Shown here: piece after piece, positions 1 through 10,625 of the stretch
How the letters are laid out: the number at the start of each line of letters is the position of its first letter
Position numbering within the stretch: the stretch's first letter is position 1
DNA from: Uliginosibacterium aquaticum
Lineage (GTDB): Bacteria > Pseudomonadota > Gammaproteobacteria > Burkholderiales > Rhodocyclaceae
Assembly (NCBI RefSeq): GCF_012972705.2
Contig: NZ_JABCSC020000001.1
Span: 124,001 to 188,000 of the forward strand
Length of the DNA stretch: 64,000 nucleotides
Reading direction: 5' to 3'
Position numbers and translations under genes: made by a program
Notes under the pieces: model-generated
Told to the model about the DNA's origin: nothing
What the model saw: only the letters and a program-made list of their open reading frames with translations
Database searches by the model: none

Positions 1-135
1 ATCCCGATCATCATGACCACCAGCAAGGATCAGGAAACTGACAAGATCTGGGGCATGCGTCAGGGGGCCTTCGACTACATGACCAAGCCGCTCGATCTCG
101 AAGAGCTGCTCCGCAAGATTCAGGCCATCGGCTGA
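1..135 (+). CDS. pilH: Twitching motility response regulator, C-terminal part (PilH-like)
   Basis: Only the last 44 codons lie in the window. They encode the end of a CheY-like receiver domain: a hydrophobic strand followed by MTTS (the conserved Ser/Thr after beta-4), then the conserved Lys in the MTKPLD turn after beta-5, and the final helix. It ends 23 bp before a CheW-like gene, which is followed by pilJ and chpA. In the known pilG-pilH-pilI-pilJ order the regulator directly before pilI is PilH, so the name rests on position as well as on the receiver motif. The 5' part is outside the window, so the phosphorylated Asp cannot be seen. Confidence 0.8.
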   Translation: MPIIMTTSKDQETDKIWGMRQGAFDYMTKPLDLEELLRKIQAIG

Positions 136-158
136 TCACTCATACGGGAGTCTGTTGA

Positions 159-680
159 ATGGCCAAGCGCATCAGCCTGCGGGAGTTTCAACAGGATCTG
201 ACCAAACGGCTTGCCGAAATGAGCGCCTCCGGGCGCCGTTCGGCTTTGCTAGCGGTGACCGCCGGTGGTGAAAACTGGCTGGTGGATCTTTCTGACGCTG
301 GCGAAATCATCGCTGCTCCGAGCCTCACCGAAGTGCCGCTGACCCGGAACTGGTTTCGCGGTCTGGCCAACGTGCGCGGCAATCTTTTCAGCGTGGTTGA
401 TCTTGCTGCGTTCTGCGGCGATCCGCTGCCGCCACTTACCAATGACTCGCGCATGATGCTGATTGGCGCCAAGCATGGCCTGCACACCGCTTTGCTGGTG
501 TCGCGTGCGCTGGGCTTGCGCAATCCGGACGACTTCGAGGTGGACGAGAGCTTCACTGATTCCCGGCCATGGATCGGCGGCGCCTTGCGCGACCACCAGA
601 ACCGCTTGTGGAAGCAACTTGTGGTGCGCCCGCTGCTGTCGGATCCGCGCTTTCTTGATGCAGGCGCCGACCTGCGCTGA
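159..680 (+). CDS. pilI: CheW-like adaptor PilI
   Basis: This 173-residue protein is a single CheW-like domain, the scaffold that couples chemoreceptor PilJ to the ChpA/PilL kinase at the cell pole. The CheW core is recognisable from the segment LVDLSDAGEIIAAPSLTEVP (about residues 41-60), the turn NWFRGLANVRGNLFSVVDL (about 64-82), which is the typical CheW strand with the N-x-RG-x-ll-pvvDL pattern, and a C-terminal strand region. ATG lies 23 bp after the PilH stop, so the two genes are in one operon. Length is normal for PilI. The call rests on the domain and the pilH-pilI-pilJ-chpA order. Confidence 0.9.
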   Translation: MAKRISLREFQQDLTKRLAEMSASGRRSALLAVTAGGENWLVDLSDAGEIIAAPSLTEVPLTRNWFRGLANVRGNLFSVVDLAAFCGDPLPPLTNDSRMMLIGAKHGLHTALLVSRALGLRNPDDFEVDESFTDSRPWIGGALRDHQNRLWKQLVVRPLLSDPRFLDAGADLR

Positions 681-773
681 CATGAAGCTTTCCGGCCCTT
701 CTTCCTCTGGCGCGCATCTGCACCACTGCCGAATAACCAAGACATCAACGCCCGCACCAATCGGAGCACACGC

Positions 774-2921
774 ATGGCACTGAAACTTCCTGGCTTCCTG
801 AGCCGCCTCACCAGCAAGGCTGCATCAGCTGACTCCACTCTCATGGACAGCCGCGCCACCGTGATCGATCGTACGGTCGCCACGCCCGGCAGTGCCCGCC
901 GCTGGGCGCTGCCTGTGATCGGAGCCAAGCCGCTGAATGAGCAGTTGCGCATTCTTGGCACGATCTTCGGTGTGCTGGTGGCCGTCGTGGTAGCACTGAC
1001 CTTCCTGCAGATCCGTTCCGGTCGAGAAGGTACCTCCTTCGTGTCGGCGTCGGGGCAGATGGGCACGCTGTCACAGATTCTTGCCAAGGCCGCTCAGCTG
1101 GCCGTGACCGGTGGCCGTACTGGTTTCTCGGAGCTCAAGGATAGTCGCGAGAAATTCGAAGGCATTCTCAAGGCGATTACAGAAGGCGGCGAAATCGATG
1201 GTCTGGCCGTGCCGAGTTCGCCGCGTGCTGTGAAGCCGCAGCTCGATACCACGACCGAACTGTGGAACAAGCTCAACAAGGAAGCCAAGGACGTTGCTGG
1301 TCAGCAGGTGCAGATCACACGTCTGGGTATGGCCGTAGCCAGCATCAACAGCAATAACGCCCAACTGCTCGACTTCGCCGAACAGGTGGCTCGCCTGAAG
1401 CTCGAAGGCCACTCCTCCGCCGCCGATATCGAAACGGCCAACCAGGTGGTGATGCTCTCGCAGCGCATGGCCAAGAATGCCAATGCCCTGCTGGCCGCCG
1501 AAACGGTGGATCCGGAAGTGATCTTCCTGCTCGGGCGCGACTCCAACAGCTTCGAAGAGCTGCTCGAGAAGCTGGGCAGCACCATGGCTAGCGGTGAAGC
1601 TGCAGAGAAATACGAAAGCCTCAAGCTCTACGGTACCAAGCACCAGCTCGCTGTAGGCGGTATTCTGGCTAACGTGCAGCCGCTGCTGACCGCCAAGCGC
1701 GCCGGTATCACCATTTTCCAGGAATCCACCCAGTTGCTGGAGGCAGTAAATGAACTGTCGGCTGCGTACAACAAGGCCTATACCGGCCTGAACATTTACA
1801 TCATCGGCTTGATGATATTCGGCCCGCTGTCCTTGCTGGCCCTGGCTGCGCTGGTGTGGGTCTATAACAACGACTTGGCCGTGCGTCGTGATGAGGCAGA
1901 CCGTCAGCGCCTGGAGGCTGAGACTGACAAGAACAACACCCAGCAGGCCATTCTGCGTCTGATGAACGAAATGGGTGACTTGGCTGACGGTGACTTGACG
2001 ATTCGCGCAACTGTTACGGAAGACGTGACGGGCGCCATCGCCGACTCGGTGAACTACACGATTGAAGAACTCTCCGTGCTGGTGCGCCGAATCAACGATG
2101 CGGCCGGTCGCGTGACCATCGCCACCGAGTCCGCCCAACGCCTGTCGGGCGAGCTGCTCGACGCTTCTGAGCGCCAGTCGCGGGAAATTACCCAGGCCGG
2201 TTCGCAGGTGCAGGAAATGGCCCGCTCGATGACCGCCGTATCCGGCTCAGCCCTGCAGACCGCGCAGGTGGCCCGCCGCTCGCTGGAAGCAGCGCGCAAG
2301 GGGGCTGACGCGGTGCAGAACTCGATCAAGGGTATGAACGAAATTCGCGAGCAGATCCAGGAGACCTCCAAGCGGATCAAGCGCCTCGGCGAATCCTCGC
2401 AGGAGATCGGTGAAATCGTGGAACTGATTTCCGACATTACCGAGCAAACCAACGTGCTGGCGCTTAACGCTGCCATTCAGGCCGCATCCGCAGGTGAAGC
2501 AGGCCGCGGTTTCACGGTGGTTGCGGAAGAAGTGCAACGTCTTGCAGAACGTTCCGCCGAAGCGACCAAGCAGATCGCGGCGATTGTGAAGACCATTCAG
2601 ACGGATACGGGCGATGCCGTGGCCGCTATGGAAAACTCGACCCGTAACGTGGTTGAGGGAGCCAAGCTGTCCGATGCAGCCGGTCAGGCCCTGTCCGAGA
2701 TCGGCGACGTGTCGGTGGAAATGGCAACCCTGGTTGAAAAGATTTCGTCCGACACGCAGCGTCAGGCCAACGTGGCAACCGAAGTGTCCGAAGCCATGCG
2801 CGGCATTCTCTCGATCAATGAATCGACCACGCGCGGTACCCAACAGTCCGCCGTGTCGATCGGCCAGCTGGCTGACCTCGCCGTTGAACTCAAGGGTTCG
2901 GTGTCGGGCTTCAAGGTCTGA
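774..2921 (+). CDS. pilJ: Type IV pilus methyl-accepting chemotaxis protein PilJ
   Basis: This 715-residue membrane chemoreceptor feeds the Chp kinase and controls pilus motors. TM1 lies at about residues 62-83 and TM2 at about 340-364, enclosing a periplasmic sensor of some 255 residues with the helical PilJ-type repeats (for example [12 protein letters not shown] near residue 105 and [14 protein letters not shown] near 225). A HAMP region follows TM2, and then a long coiled-coil signalling domain with the hairpin tip containing [18 protein letters not shown] (about 562-580) and [16 protein letters not shown]. No C-terminal CheR-docking pentapeptide is visible; the protein ends in SGFKV. It sits 93 bp after pilI and 97 bp before chpA. 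Confidence 0.93.
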   Translation: MALKLPGFLSRLTSKAASADSTLMDSRATVIDRTVATPGSARRWALPVIGAKPLNEQLRILGTIFGVLVAVVVALTFLQIRSGREGTSFVSASGQMGTLSQILAKAAQLAVTGGRTGFSELKDSREKFEGILKAITEGGEIDGLAVPSSPRAVKPQLDTTTELWNKLNKEAKDVAGQQVQITRLGMAVASINSNNAQLLDFAEQVARLKLEGHSSAADIETANQVVMLSQRMAKNANALLAAETVDPEVIFLLGRDSNSFEELLEKLGSTMASGEAAEKYESLKLYGTKHQLAVGGILANVQPLLTAKRAGITIFQESTQLLEAVNELSAAYNKAYTGLNIYIIGLMIFGPLSLLALAALVWVYNNDLAVRRDEADRQRLEAETDKNNTQQAILRLMNEMGDLADGDLTIRATVTEDVTGAIADSVNYTIEELSVLVRRINDAAGRVTIATESAQRLSGELLDASERQSREITQAGSQVQEMARSMTAVSGSALQTAQVARRSLEAARKGADAVQNSIKGMNEIREQIQETSKRIKRLGESSQEIGEIVELISDITEQTNVLALNAAIQAASAGEAGRGFTVVAEEVQRLAERSAEATKQIAAIVKTIQTDTGDAVAAMENSTRNVVEGAKLSDAAGQALSEIGDVSVEMATLVEKISSDTQRQANVATEVSEAMRGILSINESTTRGTQQSAVSIGQLADLAVELKGSVSGFKV

Positions 2922-3018
2922 TGAGTGGCGGGTGCGGCCCCGGGGTCGCGCCGATCACTGCCCCCGGCCGCCGGCTGGGGCTGCGGTGGCCTTGCTGAGT
3001 CTCCTTACGAGGCAATAG

Positions 3019-6000
3019 ATGAGCCAAAAGAACGAGTTTGATGTCGGCCCGCTGACCTGGGTGAAGGGCGAAATCGATGCAGCCCTGAGTGCTGCACGTG
3101 AGCGCCTTGCCGAGGTCCAGGCCGACCCTGCCCAGCGCGAGCCGCTGCGCTTTGCCCAGAGCCATGTCCACCAGGCCAGCGGTGCGCTGTCCATCGTTGG
3201 ACTGGATGGTGTATCCCAGTTTGCTGAAGCCATCGACAAGCTGCTTTCTGCCCTGGCAGCAGGCGAGCTGGCTGTCAGCAGTGACCTGCTGGCGCTCGCG
3301 ATGCGCAGCGTGGGCATGCTGGGAAATTACATCAACGAGATTTCCGCCGGTGCGCCGCACCAGCCGCTGCGCTTGTTTCCGGCCTATCAGGAACTCGTCA
3401 GCGCCCGCGGCGGCGAAGCCCCGCAGCCCTCAGAACTGTTTTTCCCTGATCTGTCGGTACGTCCGCAGCTGGCCAGTACCGAGTCCCTTGCTCCTGAGCG
3501 GGCTGCGCACGAACTGCGTGTGCTGCGTGGGCGTTTTGAAAAGGGCTTGCTGACCTGGCTGCGCAAGCCGCAGGACAAGGCGGGTCCGATGGAAATGCTC
3601 ACGGCGGTACACCGCATCGAGCAAATCCAGTCCCTGCCGGCCACGCGTGCGTTCTGGTGGGCGTCCATCGCCTTCTTCGAAGGCCTTGCATTGCAGGCCA
3701 TTCCCGCTGATCGTCCGGCGCAGCGTCTGTGCCGCCGCATCGACACTCAAATGCGTCGCCTGCTTGAAGGTTCGCAGATCGTTGCGGAGCGTCTGGTACG
3801 CGATGTGCTGTATTTCGTCGCGACCGCGGGTTTTGATTCCGAGCATGCGCAGGCGGTGCGCCGTACTTACGGCTTGGACCGTGCTCTGCCGGCGTCCGAT
3901 GTAGAACTATCCGACACCTTGCGCCAGCCCTATGTGCTGCGCGTGCGCGAAGTGCTGGAACAGGCCAAGGAATCCTGGAATCGCTTCTGCGCCGGGGCTG
4001 CCGTGGCGCTACCGCAATTTCAGGAGCAATTGGGCGAGCTGGTGTCACGCGTCGAACCAATGCGTCTGGCCCAGGTCGACCGTCTGCTGACCGCTTTGCG
4101 CGAGGCCATCGAATGGCTGCGTGCCGATCCGCTGCGCCTCTCCGACGATCTTTCGATGGAAGTGGCTACCAGCTTGCTGGTGGTGGAACAGGCCTGCGAA
4201 TCGCCCAATGCCGACCCGGCCTTGCTGCGCAAGCAGGTTGATCTGCTGTGCACCCAGTTCACTGCTCGTGTGCGCGGTGATCTGGTTATGGAGCTGGATC
4301 TCGCCCCCTTTGGCGAAGCCTCGCGTCGGGCTCAGGAACGTCTCTTCTTCAACCAGCTGGCGCGCGAGATTCTGACCAATCTGGGGCAGATCGAGCAGAC
4401 CCTGGATAGTTTCTTCCGCAGCCCCGAGCAACGTGACAGCCTCGCCTCGCTGGCTGCCCCGCTGAAGCAGATCGAAGGTGCTTTTGCCGTGCTTGGCGAG
4501 ATGCAGGCAGTCGAACTGGTACGCAACAACGCCGCTGCCATCAGCGCGCTGGGCGCCCAGGACGAGCCGCCGGCGCAGGACGAGTGCGACACGATTGCGC
4601 ATCAACTCTCGGCACTGGGCTTCTACGTTGAATCCCTGAAAAACGGCCCGGCAAAACTTGAATCTTTCCTCAATCCGGGAAGCGCACGCGTCGACGAGGA
4701 GTTGGTCGCTGCGGCGGACGCCACGGTGGAAGCGCAGTTGCAGCGTGAGACGCGCGAGACGCAAAACCTGGTGGAAGCCCTCAAGGAAGCGCCGGAAGAC
4801 GCCTTCCTGCGTGAGCAGCTGGTCAGCAGTCTTGAAGCCATTCGCGAAGATGCCCAGCTGGTGGCGGATTCGGGCCTGGAGCAGAAGGCCAAGGATGCGT
4901 TGGCCAGCCTCAAGTCTGGCGATGCCACCCAGGAACAGCTCGCCGAGGCGCTGGCCGGTGTGAGTCCGGCAGCAAGCCCGCAGCACTCCGAAGAAACAGC
5001 CCGTCTGCTGGAAGCCAGCGACCAGGAGGTAGATGCCGAGCTGCTCGCGATCTTCCTTGAAGAAGCGGTCGAAGTGCTTGCCACGATTGCCGAACATCGC
5101 AATAAGGTGGTCTCGGAAGCCCATGATTTCGATGCCCTGACGACGGTCAGGCGCGGCTTCCACACCCTCAAGGGCTCCAGCCGTATGGTGGGCCTGAATG
5201 ATTTCTCCGATGCGGCGCGTTACATCGAAATGGCGATGAATCGCTGGTTGCAACTGGAGAAAGACGCGGATGCGCGTCTGGTTTCCTTGCTCGACCACGG
5301 TTGTTTGACCTTCGGAGCCTGGGTTGAGCAGCTTGAGGCAGGCGGCAGCCTGCATCGTGATGCCACCGCCCTGATTGCCGAAGCGCAAGCCCTGCTGGCC
5401 TCACTGGATGTGCCGGCCGACGAGCAAGCGCCGGTGGTGAGTGTGGCCGCTGCTACGCCAGCGCTCGCTGAAGCGAATGCCGAGCCGGAAAGCATTGATC
5501 TTGACCTGGAAGAGCCTGCACTTGGTGCGCTGACGGAAGAGCCGGCAATCCTCGAAGATGCGCCTGAAGAAGCCCCGGCTGCGGGTGCTTCCGAGCTGGA
5601 TCTCACTAGCACTTTGCTGGAACTCGACCTGGCCTCGATTTCGTCCGGTGAACGGCACGATACTGTGGTCGACCTGGCCGTTACCGATTTCGAGGGCGAC
5701 GCCTTGCGTGCCTTCACTGAAGAATTCGGTTCGGAAGCGGGTGATGCTGCGGCACAGGAGCAGCTTGGTCGTTTCGAGGCGCAGCCGGTCGCTGCGGCCA
5801 CGGCCGAGCTGGATCTGGAGTTTGATGATCTCGATAGTGATGACAGCGCGCTCGAGCTGCCAGTGCTGGAAGAGGCTGAAGCCGCGCCAGAAGAATCTGC
5901 TCAGCATTTGGAGCTGGATCTGACGGCGTCCATGACCACGCCGGATCTCGAGTCCCTGATCGAAGCGGGCAATGAGCCACAGACCGTACTAGACCTGAGC

Positions 6001-9000
6001 GCCACCGATTTTGCCGGTGAAAGCCTTCTTGCCACGCTGGATATGGGCGAAGCAGCTGCAGAAGTGGCTGCGCCCAATCCGCCGGAAATCGAACTCGACA
6101 TCGATATCGACCTGCCGGTCATCAACGAGCATGGGGCTGAACTTGATGCCGCCTCTGCGGATGAAGGCCCGACGACCGAAATCGAAGTGGAATTGCCGAG
6201 CGAGACGGCCGAGCTGGCCACGCCTGAGCTCGACGTCGTTGCAGAGCTTCCTGCCGCTGAGCTTCCTGTGCTCGAGGAGGCAGGGGCGGCTGCGACTGCG
6301 GCGGCCGGCGAAGAACCCCTCGAAGAGATTGCCATCGACGATGGTGACGATGGCATTGATCTGCCCGAACTGAATTTCGGCGCCCTGAGTGTTCCGGAGC
6401 CGGTGGCAGCGAGCAGTGTTGATCCACTTGAAGGCCTTTCCGGGGATGAAGTCAGCATTGGCGATCAGACCCTCTCACGCGGCCTCTACGATCTTTACAT
6501 TGCCGAAGCGCGCCAGTTGCTGGACAACCTGCTCGACGAGCACACCCGCCTGTCGAACAACCCGCTGCGCGTGCCGACCATCGATGCGATCCGTGCGGCG
6601 CATACTCTGGCCGGCATTTCCGGCACGGCCCGCATTGAGCCGGCTTATGCGCTTGGCAAGGCGCTGGAACACGCGCTGCATCGTTTCACCGATGTCGAGG
6701 TGCCGCCTGAGGCAGGTCAGACCGATGTTTTCGGAACTGCCATCCTGACCCTCGACGGGATGCTGGCAGAGGTTGTGCATCATGTGATGCCGGCCGAGGC
6801 GCCTGATCTGATCGAACAGCTTAAGGCACTGCATCCGGCACTGCTGGATGCGCCGAGGCCCGACCTCGTCGTGGCGCCAGTCGTAGCCGAGCCGATCATC
6901 GAAACGCTTGCCGAAGAAGTGCCCGAGGCGCCGGCTGAAATCCAGATCGCGGCGGCCCTGCCGGTGGCCCCGACGCCTGAAGAGGCGGCAGCGGGTCCGC
7001 AAGATGATCTTGATGATCAATTGCTGCCGATTTTCTTTGAGGAAGCCGACGAGCTTTCCGACGCAATGGCTGCCGTGCTGCGCGACATGCGCGCCAATCC
7101 GGCCGATACCGCTCCTCAGCAAGCGTTGGCACGCCATCTGCACACCATCAAGGGCAGCTCGCGGATGGCCGGTGCCATGCGTCTTGGTCAGTACATCCAC
7201 AATCTCGAAAGCCATCTCGAATCTGCCTTGCACAACGGGCAGACCGGTTCAGCGCTGGTCGATGATCTGGAAAACGGTCTGGACCATATCAGTGCGCTGA
7301 TCGAGGCACTGAAGAATCCGCAGGCTCCGGTCGTTACCGACGAAGACGCTGGTAATGGGGATGCTGAGCTTGAGCAGATCACCGCGCCGCCGCCGGCTTC
7401 TGTGACGGAGGCCCCGGCCGAGCCGGCCAAGCCGCAAGCGGGGCTTGTGCAGCCTGCTGCTCCGCGTGCGGCCCAGCAGCCGCTGCCGACTCAGGTCTTC
7501 GATGAGCTGGAAGCCAGCCAGACCCAGCAGCGCGCTCCGCTGCGGGTGCGTGCCGACATGATTGACCGCTTCGTGAACGAAGCTGGTGAGGTGTCGATTG
7601 CACGGACCCGGATCGAGGGTGAGCTGCGCTCCTTGCGTCGTTCCCTGCTGGATCTCACTGAAAACGTGATTCGCTTGCGCAACCAGTTGCGCGAAGTGGA
7701 AATTCAGGCCGAGTCGCAAATGCAGTCGCGTATTGCGGCGGCAGAATCGACCCACGCCAATTTCGATCCGCTTGAGTTCGACCGCTTCACCCGTTTGCAG
7801 GAGCTGACCCGCTTCATGGCTGAGTCGGTGGGTGACGTCACCACCATCCAGCAGAACTTGCTGCGTAATCTCGACGCGGCTGATGCCGCGCTGCATGCCC
7901 AGGGCCGCCTATCACGCGACCTGCAGCAAGCGCTGATGAGTGTGCGGATGGTGCCCTTCGAAGAACTCGCCGATCGCCTCTACCGCGTCGTGCGCCAGAC
8001 TTCCAAGGAACTCGGCAAGCGTGCCAACCTGGACATCCAGGGTGGCTCAATCGAAATCGACCGCGGCGTGCTGGACCGCATGACTGCGCCGATCGAACAC
8101 TTGCTGCGCAACGCGATTGCCCACGGCATTGAAACGCCAGAACAGCGTGCTGCCGCAGGTAAGCCTGAGTTCGGCCAGATCACCCTCAAGCTGACCCAGC
8201 TGTCCAACGAAATTGCGCTGGAACTGGCCGATGACGGCCATGGTCTCGACTACGCCCGCATTCTGGCGCGTGGCCGAGCCGCTGGCCTGGTGGGTGCCGA
8301 CGAGCAGCCGAACGAGAATCGCCTCACCCAGCTGATCTTCGAGCCCGGGTTTTCCACTGCTGAAACCGTGTCCGGCGTTGCTGGCCGCGGTGTGGGCATG
8401 GACGTGGTGAAGAATGAAACGCTGTCGGTGGGCGGCCGTATCGAGATCTTCTCCGATGCGGGTCAGGGCTCGCGCTTCCTGATTCACCTGCCACTGACGC
8501 TGGCGGTCACGCAGGCCTTGCTGGTGCGATCGGGCGAGCGTACTTACGCCATTCCGTCGAACATGGTCGAGCAGGCGCTCGAACTGAAGGAAGCGGCGCT
8601 CAACGAAGTCCGTACCAAGGGCGTCGTCGAGTGGAAGGACACCCAGTATTCATTCACCTACTTGCCGCGTCTGCTGGGCAATCTTCACGCCCATCCGCAG
8701 CCTGGTCGTTATCACTGGGTGCTGCTGGTGCGTGCCGGCAGCCAGACCCTTGCGGTACATATCGACGAGCTGCGTGGCAACCAGGAAATCGTGGTCAAGA
8801 ATGCCGGCCCGCAATTCGTGCGTTTGCTAGGTTACTCGGGCGCCACGGTGCTGGCTGACGGCGAGATCTCGCTGATTATCAATCCGGTGGCGCTGGCGGC
8901 TCGCCAGAGCGTGCCGGCGGAAGTGCTGGCCGAGTCTGCGGAAGCCTTCGAAGCAGGCTATCAGGAGCCGGCCGAGACGCGTATCCCCTCGATCATGGTG

Positions 9001-9357
9001 GTGGATGACTCGCTTACCGTGCGCAAGATCACCAGTCGCATGCTCGAGCGGGAAGGTTTCCAGGTCGTCACTGCCAAGGATGGTGTCGACGCGCTGGAAC
9101 AACTCGTCGAGTACAAGCCGGATGTGATGCTGCTGGACATCGAGATGCCGCGTATGGACGGTTTCGATCTGGCCCGCAACGTGCGCGCGGATGCCCGCCT
9201 GAAAGATGTGCCGATCATCATGATCACCTCGCGCATGGCGGACAAGCACCGCAATTACGCGATGGAAATCGGGGTGAACAACTATCTCGGCAAGCCCTTC
9301 CAGGAGGAGCAATTGCTGGAACTGATCACCGGCTTCATCGCAGCACAGCGCGGCTAA
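3019..9357 (+). CDS. chpA: Giant hybrid chemosensory histidine kinase ChpA/PilL
   Basis: This 2112-residue CheA-type kinase is the centre of the twitching chemosensory system. Histidine phosphotransfer motifs are visible at H51 (HQASG), H715 (HTLKGSSRMVG), H1195 (HTLAGISG) and H1375 (HTIKGSSRMAG). Between about 800 and 1180 lies an acidic Ala/Glu-rich stretch with repeated units such as DLAVTDFEGDAL and DLSATDFAGESL. The core has a dimerisation helix bundle (about 1515-1600), an ATPase with N box near 1695 (LLRNAIAHGIE) and G boxes DDGHGLD and GRGVGMD, a CheW-like domain (about 1815-1970), and a C-terminal receiver whose phospho-acceptor is D2040 (LLDIEMP). It directly follows pilJ; no CheR-like pilK lies between them. 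Pseudomonas ChpA has more Xpt domains, so some here may be too divergent to see. Confidence 0.93.
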   Translation: MSQKNEFDVGPLTWVKGEIDAALSAARERLAEVQADPAQREPLRFAQSHVHQASGALSIVGLDGVSQFAEAIDKLLSALAAGELAVSSDLLALAMRSVGMLGNYINEISAGAPHQPLRLFPAYQELVSARGGEAPQPSELFFPDLSVRPQLASTESLAPERAAHELRVLRGRFEKGLLTWLRKPQDKAGPMEMLTAVHRIEQIQSLPATRAFWWASIAFFEGLALQAIPADRPAQRLCRRIDTQMRRLLEGSQIVAERLVRDVLYFVATAGFDSEHAQAVRRTYGLDRALPASDVELSDTLRQPYVLRVREVLEQAKESWNRFCAGAAVALPQFQEQLGELVSRVEPMRLAQVDRLLTALREAIEWLRADPLRLSDDLSMEVATSLLVVEQACESPNADPALLRKQVDLLCTQFTARVRGDLVMELDLAPFGEASRRAQERLFFNQLAREILTNLGQIEQTLDSFFRSPEQRDSLASLAAPLKQIEGAFAVLGEMQAVELVRNNAAAISALGAQDEPPAQDECDTIAHQLSALGFYVESLKNGPAKLESFLNPGSARVDEELVAAADATVEAQLQRETRETQNLVEALKEAPEDAFLREQLVSSLEAIREDAQLVADSGLEQKAKDALASLKSGDATQEQLAEALAGVSPAASPQHSEETARLLEASDQEVDAELLAIFLEEAVEVLATIAEHRNKVVSEAHDFDALTTVRRGFHTLKGSSRMVGLNDFSDAARYIEMAMNRWLQLEKDADARLVSLLDHGCLTFGAWVEQLEAGGSLHRDATALIAEAQALLASLDVPADEQAPVVSVAAATPALAEANAEPESIDLDLEEPALGALTEEPAILEDAPEEAPAAGASELDLTSTLLELDLASISSGERHDTVVDLAVTDFEGDALRAFTEEFGSEAGDAAAQEQLGRFEAQPVAAATAELDLEFDDLDSDDSALELPVLEEAEAAPEESAQHLELDLTASMTTPDLESLIEAGNEPQTVLDLSATDFAGESLLATLDMGEAAAEVAAPNPPEIELDIDIDLPVINEHGAELDAASADEGPTTEIEVELPSETAELATPELDVVAELPAAELPVLEEAGAAATAAAGEEPLEEIAIDDGDDGIDLPELNFGALSVPEPVAASSVDPLEGLSGDEVSIGDQTLSRGLYDLYIAEARQLLDNLLDEHTRLSNNPLRVPTIDAIRAAHTLAGISGTARIEPAYALGKALEHALHRFTDVEVPPEAGQTDVFGTAILTLDGMLAEVVHHVMPAEAPDLIEQLKALHPALLDAPRPDLVVAPVVAEPIIETLAEEVPEAPAEIQIAAALPVAPTPEEAAAGPQDDLDDQLLPIFFEEADELSDAMAAVLRDMRANPADTAPQQALARHLHTIKGSSRMAGAMRLGQYIHNLESHLESALHNGQTGSALVDDLENGLDHISALIEALKNPQAPVVTDEDAGNGDAELEQITAPPPASVTEAPAEPAKPQAGLVQPAAPRAAQQPLPTQVFDELEASQTQQRAPLRVRADMIDRFVNEAGEVSIARTRIEGELRSLRRSLLDLTENVIRLRNQLREVEIQAESQMQSRIAAAESTHANFDPLEFDRFTRLQELTRFMAESVGDVTTIQQNLLRNLDAADAALHAQGRLSRDLQQALMSVRMVPFEELADRLYRVVRQTSKELGKRANLDIQGGSIEIDRGVLDRMTAPIEHLLRNAIAHGIETPEQRAAAGKPEFGQITLKLTQLSNEIALELADDGHGLDYARILARGRAAGLVGADEQPNENRLTQLIFEPGFSTAETVSGVAGRGVGMDVVKNETLSVGGRIEIFSDAGQGSRFLIHLPLTLAVTQALLVRSGERTYAIPSNMVEQALELKEAALNEVRTKGVVEWKDTQYSFTYLPRLLGNLHAHPQPGRYHWVLLVRAGSQTLAVHIDELRGNQEIVVKNAGPQFVRLLGYSGATVLADGEISLIINPVALAARQSVPAEVLAESAEAFEAGYQEPAETRIPSIMVVDDSLTVRKITSRMLEREGFQVVTAKDGVDALEQLVEYKPDVMLLDIEMPRMDGFDLARNVRADARLKDVPIIMITSRMADKHRNYAMEIGVNNYLGKPFQEEQLLELITGFIAAQRG

Positions 9358-9375
9358 GCGCGTCGCGGCAGAATG

Positions 9376-9409
9376 CAAAGCGCTCCGCTGGACGGGGCGC
9401 TTTGTTTTT
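9376..9409 (+). terminator. Rho-independent terminator after chpA
   Basis: The two arms of a 12-bp stem (CAAAGCGCTCCG and CGGGGCGCTTTG, one T-G wobble) flank a five-base loop and are followed at once by TTTTT. It starts 19 bp after the chpA stop and closes the pil-chp operon. Confidence 0.85.
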
Positions 9410-9497
9410 GGACTTCCGGTCAGGTCGTGCGCGGTGATTGTCCAATCCTGTCTGGCTTGCGCTACCCTGCAGGCCATCAGCCCTTGATGAAAATTCG

Positions 9498-10625
9498 ATG
9501 AGCACGGACGCTTCCCTTTCCGCTCAAGCCCGCTTTGCTCGCCAAGCGACGCAGCTCGATGTGTTCGTCGAGGGGGGCTGGAGCTGGCAAGTGCCCGCGC
9601 CACTGCTACCGGAAGCGGCGCTGTGGGCGGGTGCGGAGCAACTACGCCTGCAGGCCGGTACGTTCAGCGATCAGGATGGCGCCTTGCTGGCCTGGCTGCT
9701 GCGCCTGTGTCGAAGTGCTGTGCAGGCGGGGGTGCGGGTGGATGGCAGTGGGCTGCCGGACAGCATGCGCAAACTGCTCGAACTGGCGCTGGCGGTGCCA
9801 CCGCAAGCTCAGCCTCATCCAGCTCAGGGGCCTGGTTTCTTCGCCAGCCTGGGCTTGATTACCCTGCATGTCTGGTCGGACCTGCCGCGCGCTCTGCATT
9901 TCACCGGCGAGATCACTCAGAGTCTGTGGCGGCTGGTGCGCGGGCGGACGCGTTTGCGGCGACAAGATTTCCTGTGGCTGATCGAAGCCAGCGGCCCGCG
10001 CGCCCTGCCGATTGCGTCCCTGATCAGTTTTCTCGTGGGCACCATCCTTGCGTACATGGGCGCAGTGCAGCTCGCCCAGTTTGGCGCCCAGATCTACATT
10101 GCGGACCTGGTTGCAATCGGCATGGTGCGCGAGATCGGGGCCCTGATGACCGGGGTCATCCTGGCAGGCCGCACCGGCGCCTCCTATGCTGCGCAGCTGG
10201 GCAGCATGCAGGTCAATGAAGAAATCGATGCCTACCGCACTCTGGGGCTCTCACCGATCGACTACCTTGTGCTGCCGCGCCTGCTGGCTCTGCTGCTGAT
10301 GGTGCCGCTGCTGACCCTGTATGCCGGTGTAGTGGGCATTGTGGCCGGCATGCTGGTGGCGACTACCGTCTTCGGGGTGGGTTTGCGCGAATATTTCAAC
10401 GAAACGGTCATCGCCTTGTCCTGGAGCCATATCCTGATCGGCATGTTCAAGGGCACCGTGTACGGCGCGCTGGTGGCTTTTTCCGGATGCTGGCGCGGCA
10501 TGGATTGCGGTCGCAGCGCCCAAGCTGTGGGGGAGGCCACCACTTCGGCGGTGGTGACCAGCATTCTGCTGATCACCGTGTCGGCTTCCTTGCTGACCAT
10601 CCTGTTCCAGAGGCTCGGGCTGTGA
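9498..10625 (+). CDS. MlaE-family lipid ABC transporter permease with N-terminal STAS-like domain
   Basis: This 375-residue protein is the membrane subunit of an MCE-type lipid transporter in the inner membrane. Residues from about 125 to the end form the MlaE permease fold: an amphipathic start, IASLISFLVGTILAYMGAVQLAQFGA, the VREIGALMTGVILAGRTGASYAAQLGSM core motif, and several C-terminal membrane segments. Residues 1-110 form a soluble region with a predicted alternating strand-helix pattern that looks like a degenerate STAS (MlaB-like) domain, so the usual separate MlaB may be fused here. ATG at 9498 is preferred to an in-frame TTG 60 bp upstream. The stop overlaps the GTG start of the ATPase gene by three bases. 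Confidence 0.88.
   Translation: MSTDASLSAQARFARQATQLDVFVEGGWSWQVPAPLLPEAALWAGAEQLRLQAGTFSDQDGALLAWLLRLCRSAVQAGVRVDGSGLPDSMRKLLELALAVPPQAQPHPAQGPGFFASLGLITLHVWSDLPRALHFTGEITQSLWRLVRGRTRLRRQDFLWLIEASGPRALPIASLISFLVGTILAYMGAVQLAQFGAQIYIADLVAIGMVREIGALMTGVILAGRTGASYAAQLGSMQVNEEIDAYRTLGLSPIDYLVLPRLLALLLMVPLLTLYAGVVGIVAGMLVATTVFGVGLREYFNETVIALSWSHILIGMFKGTVYGALVAFSGCWRGMDCGRSAQAVGEATTSAVVTSILLITVSASLLTILFQRLGL

Noticed and set aside
4045-5388. Long open frame antisense to chpA, and similar frames antisense to ybiT (24193-25755) and to the PAS kinase (50542-52674).
   Set aside because: They mirror GC-rich codon use of the real genes, have no domain pattern and no ribosome site; the sense genes are clear.
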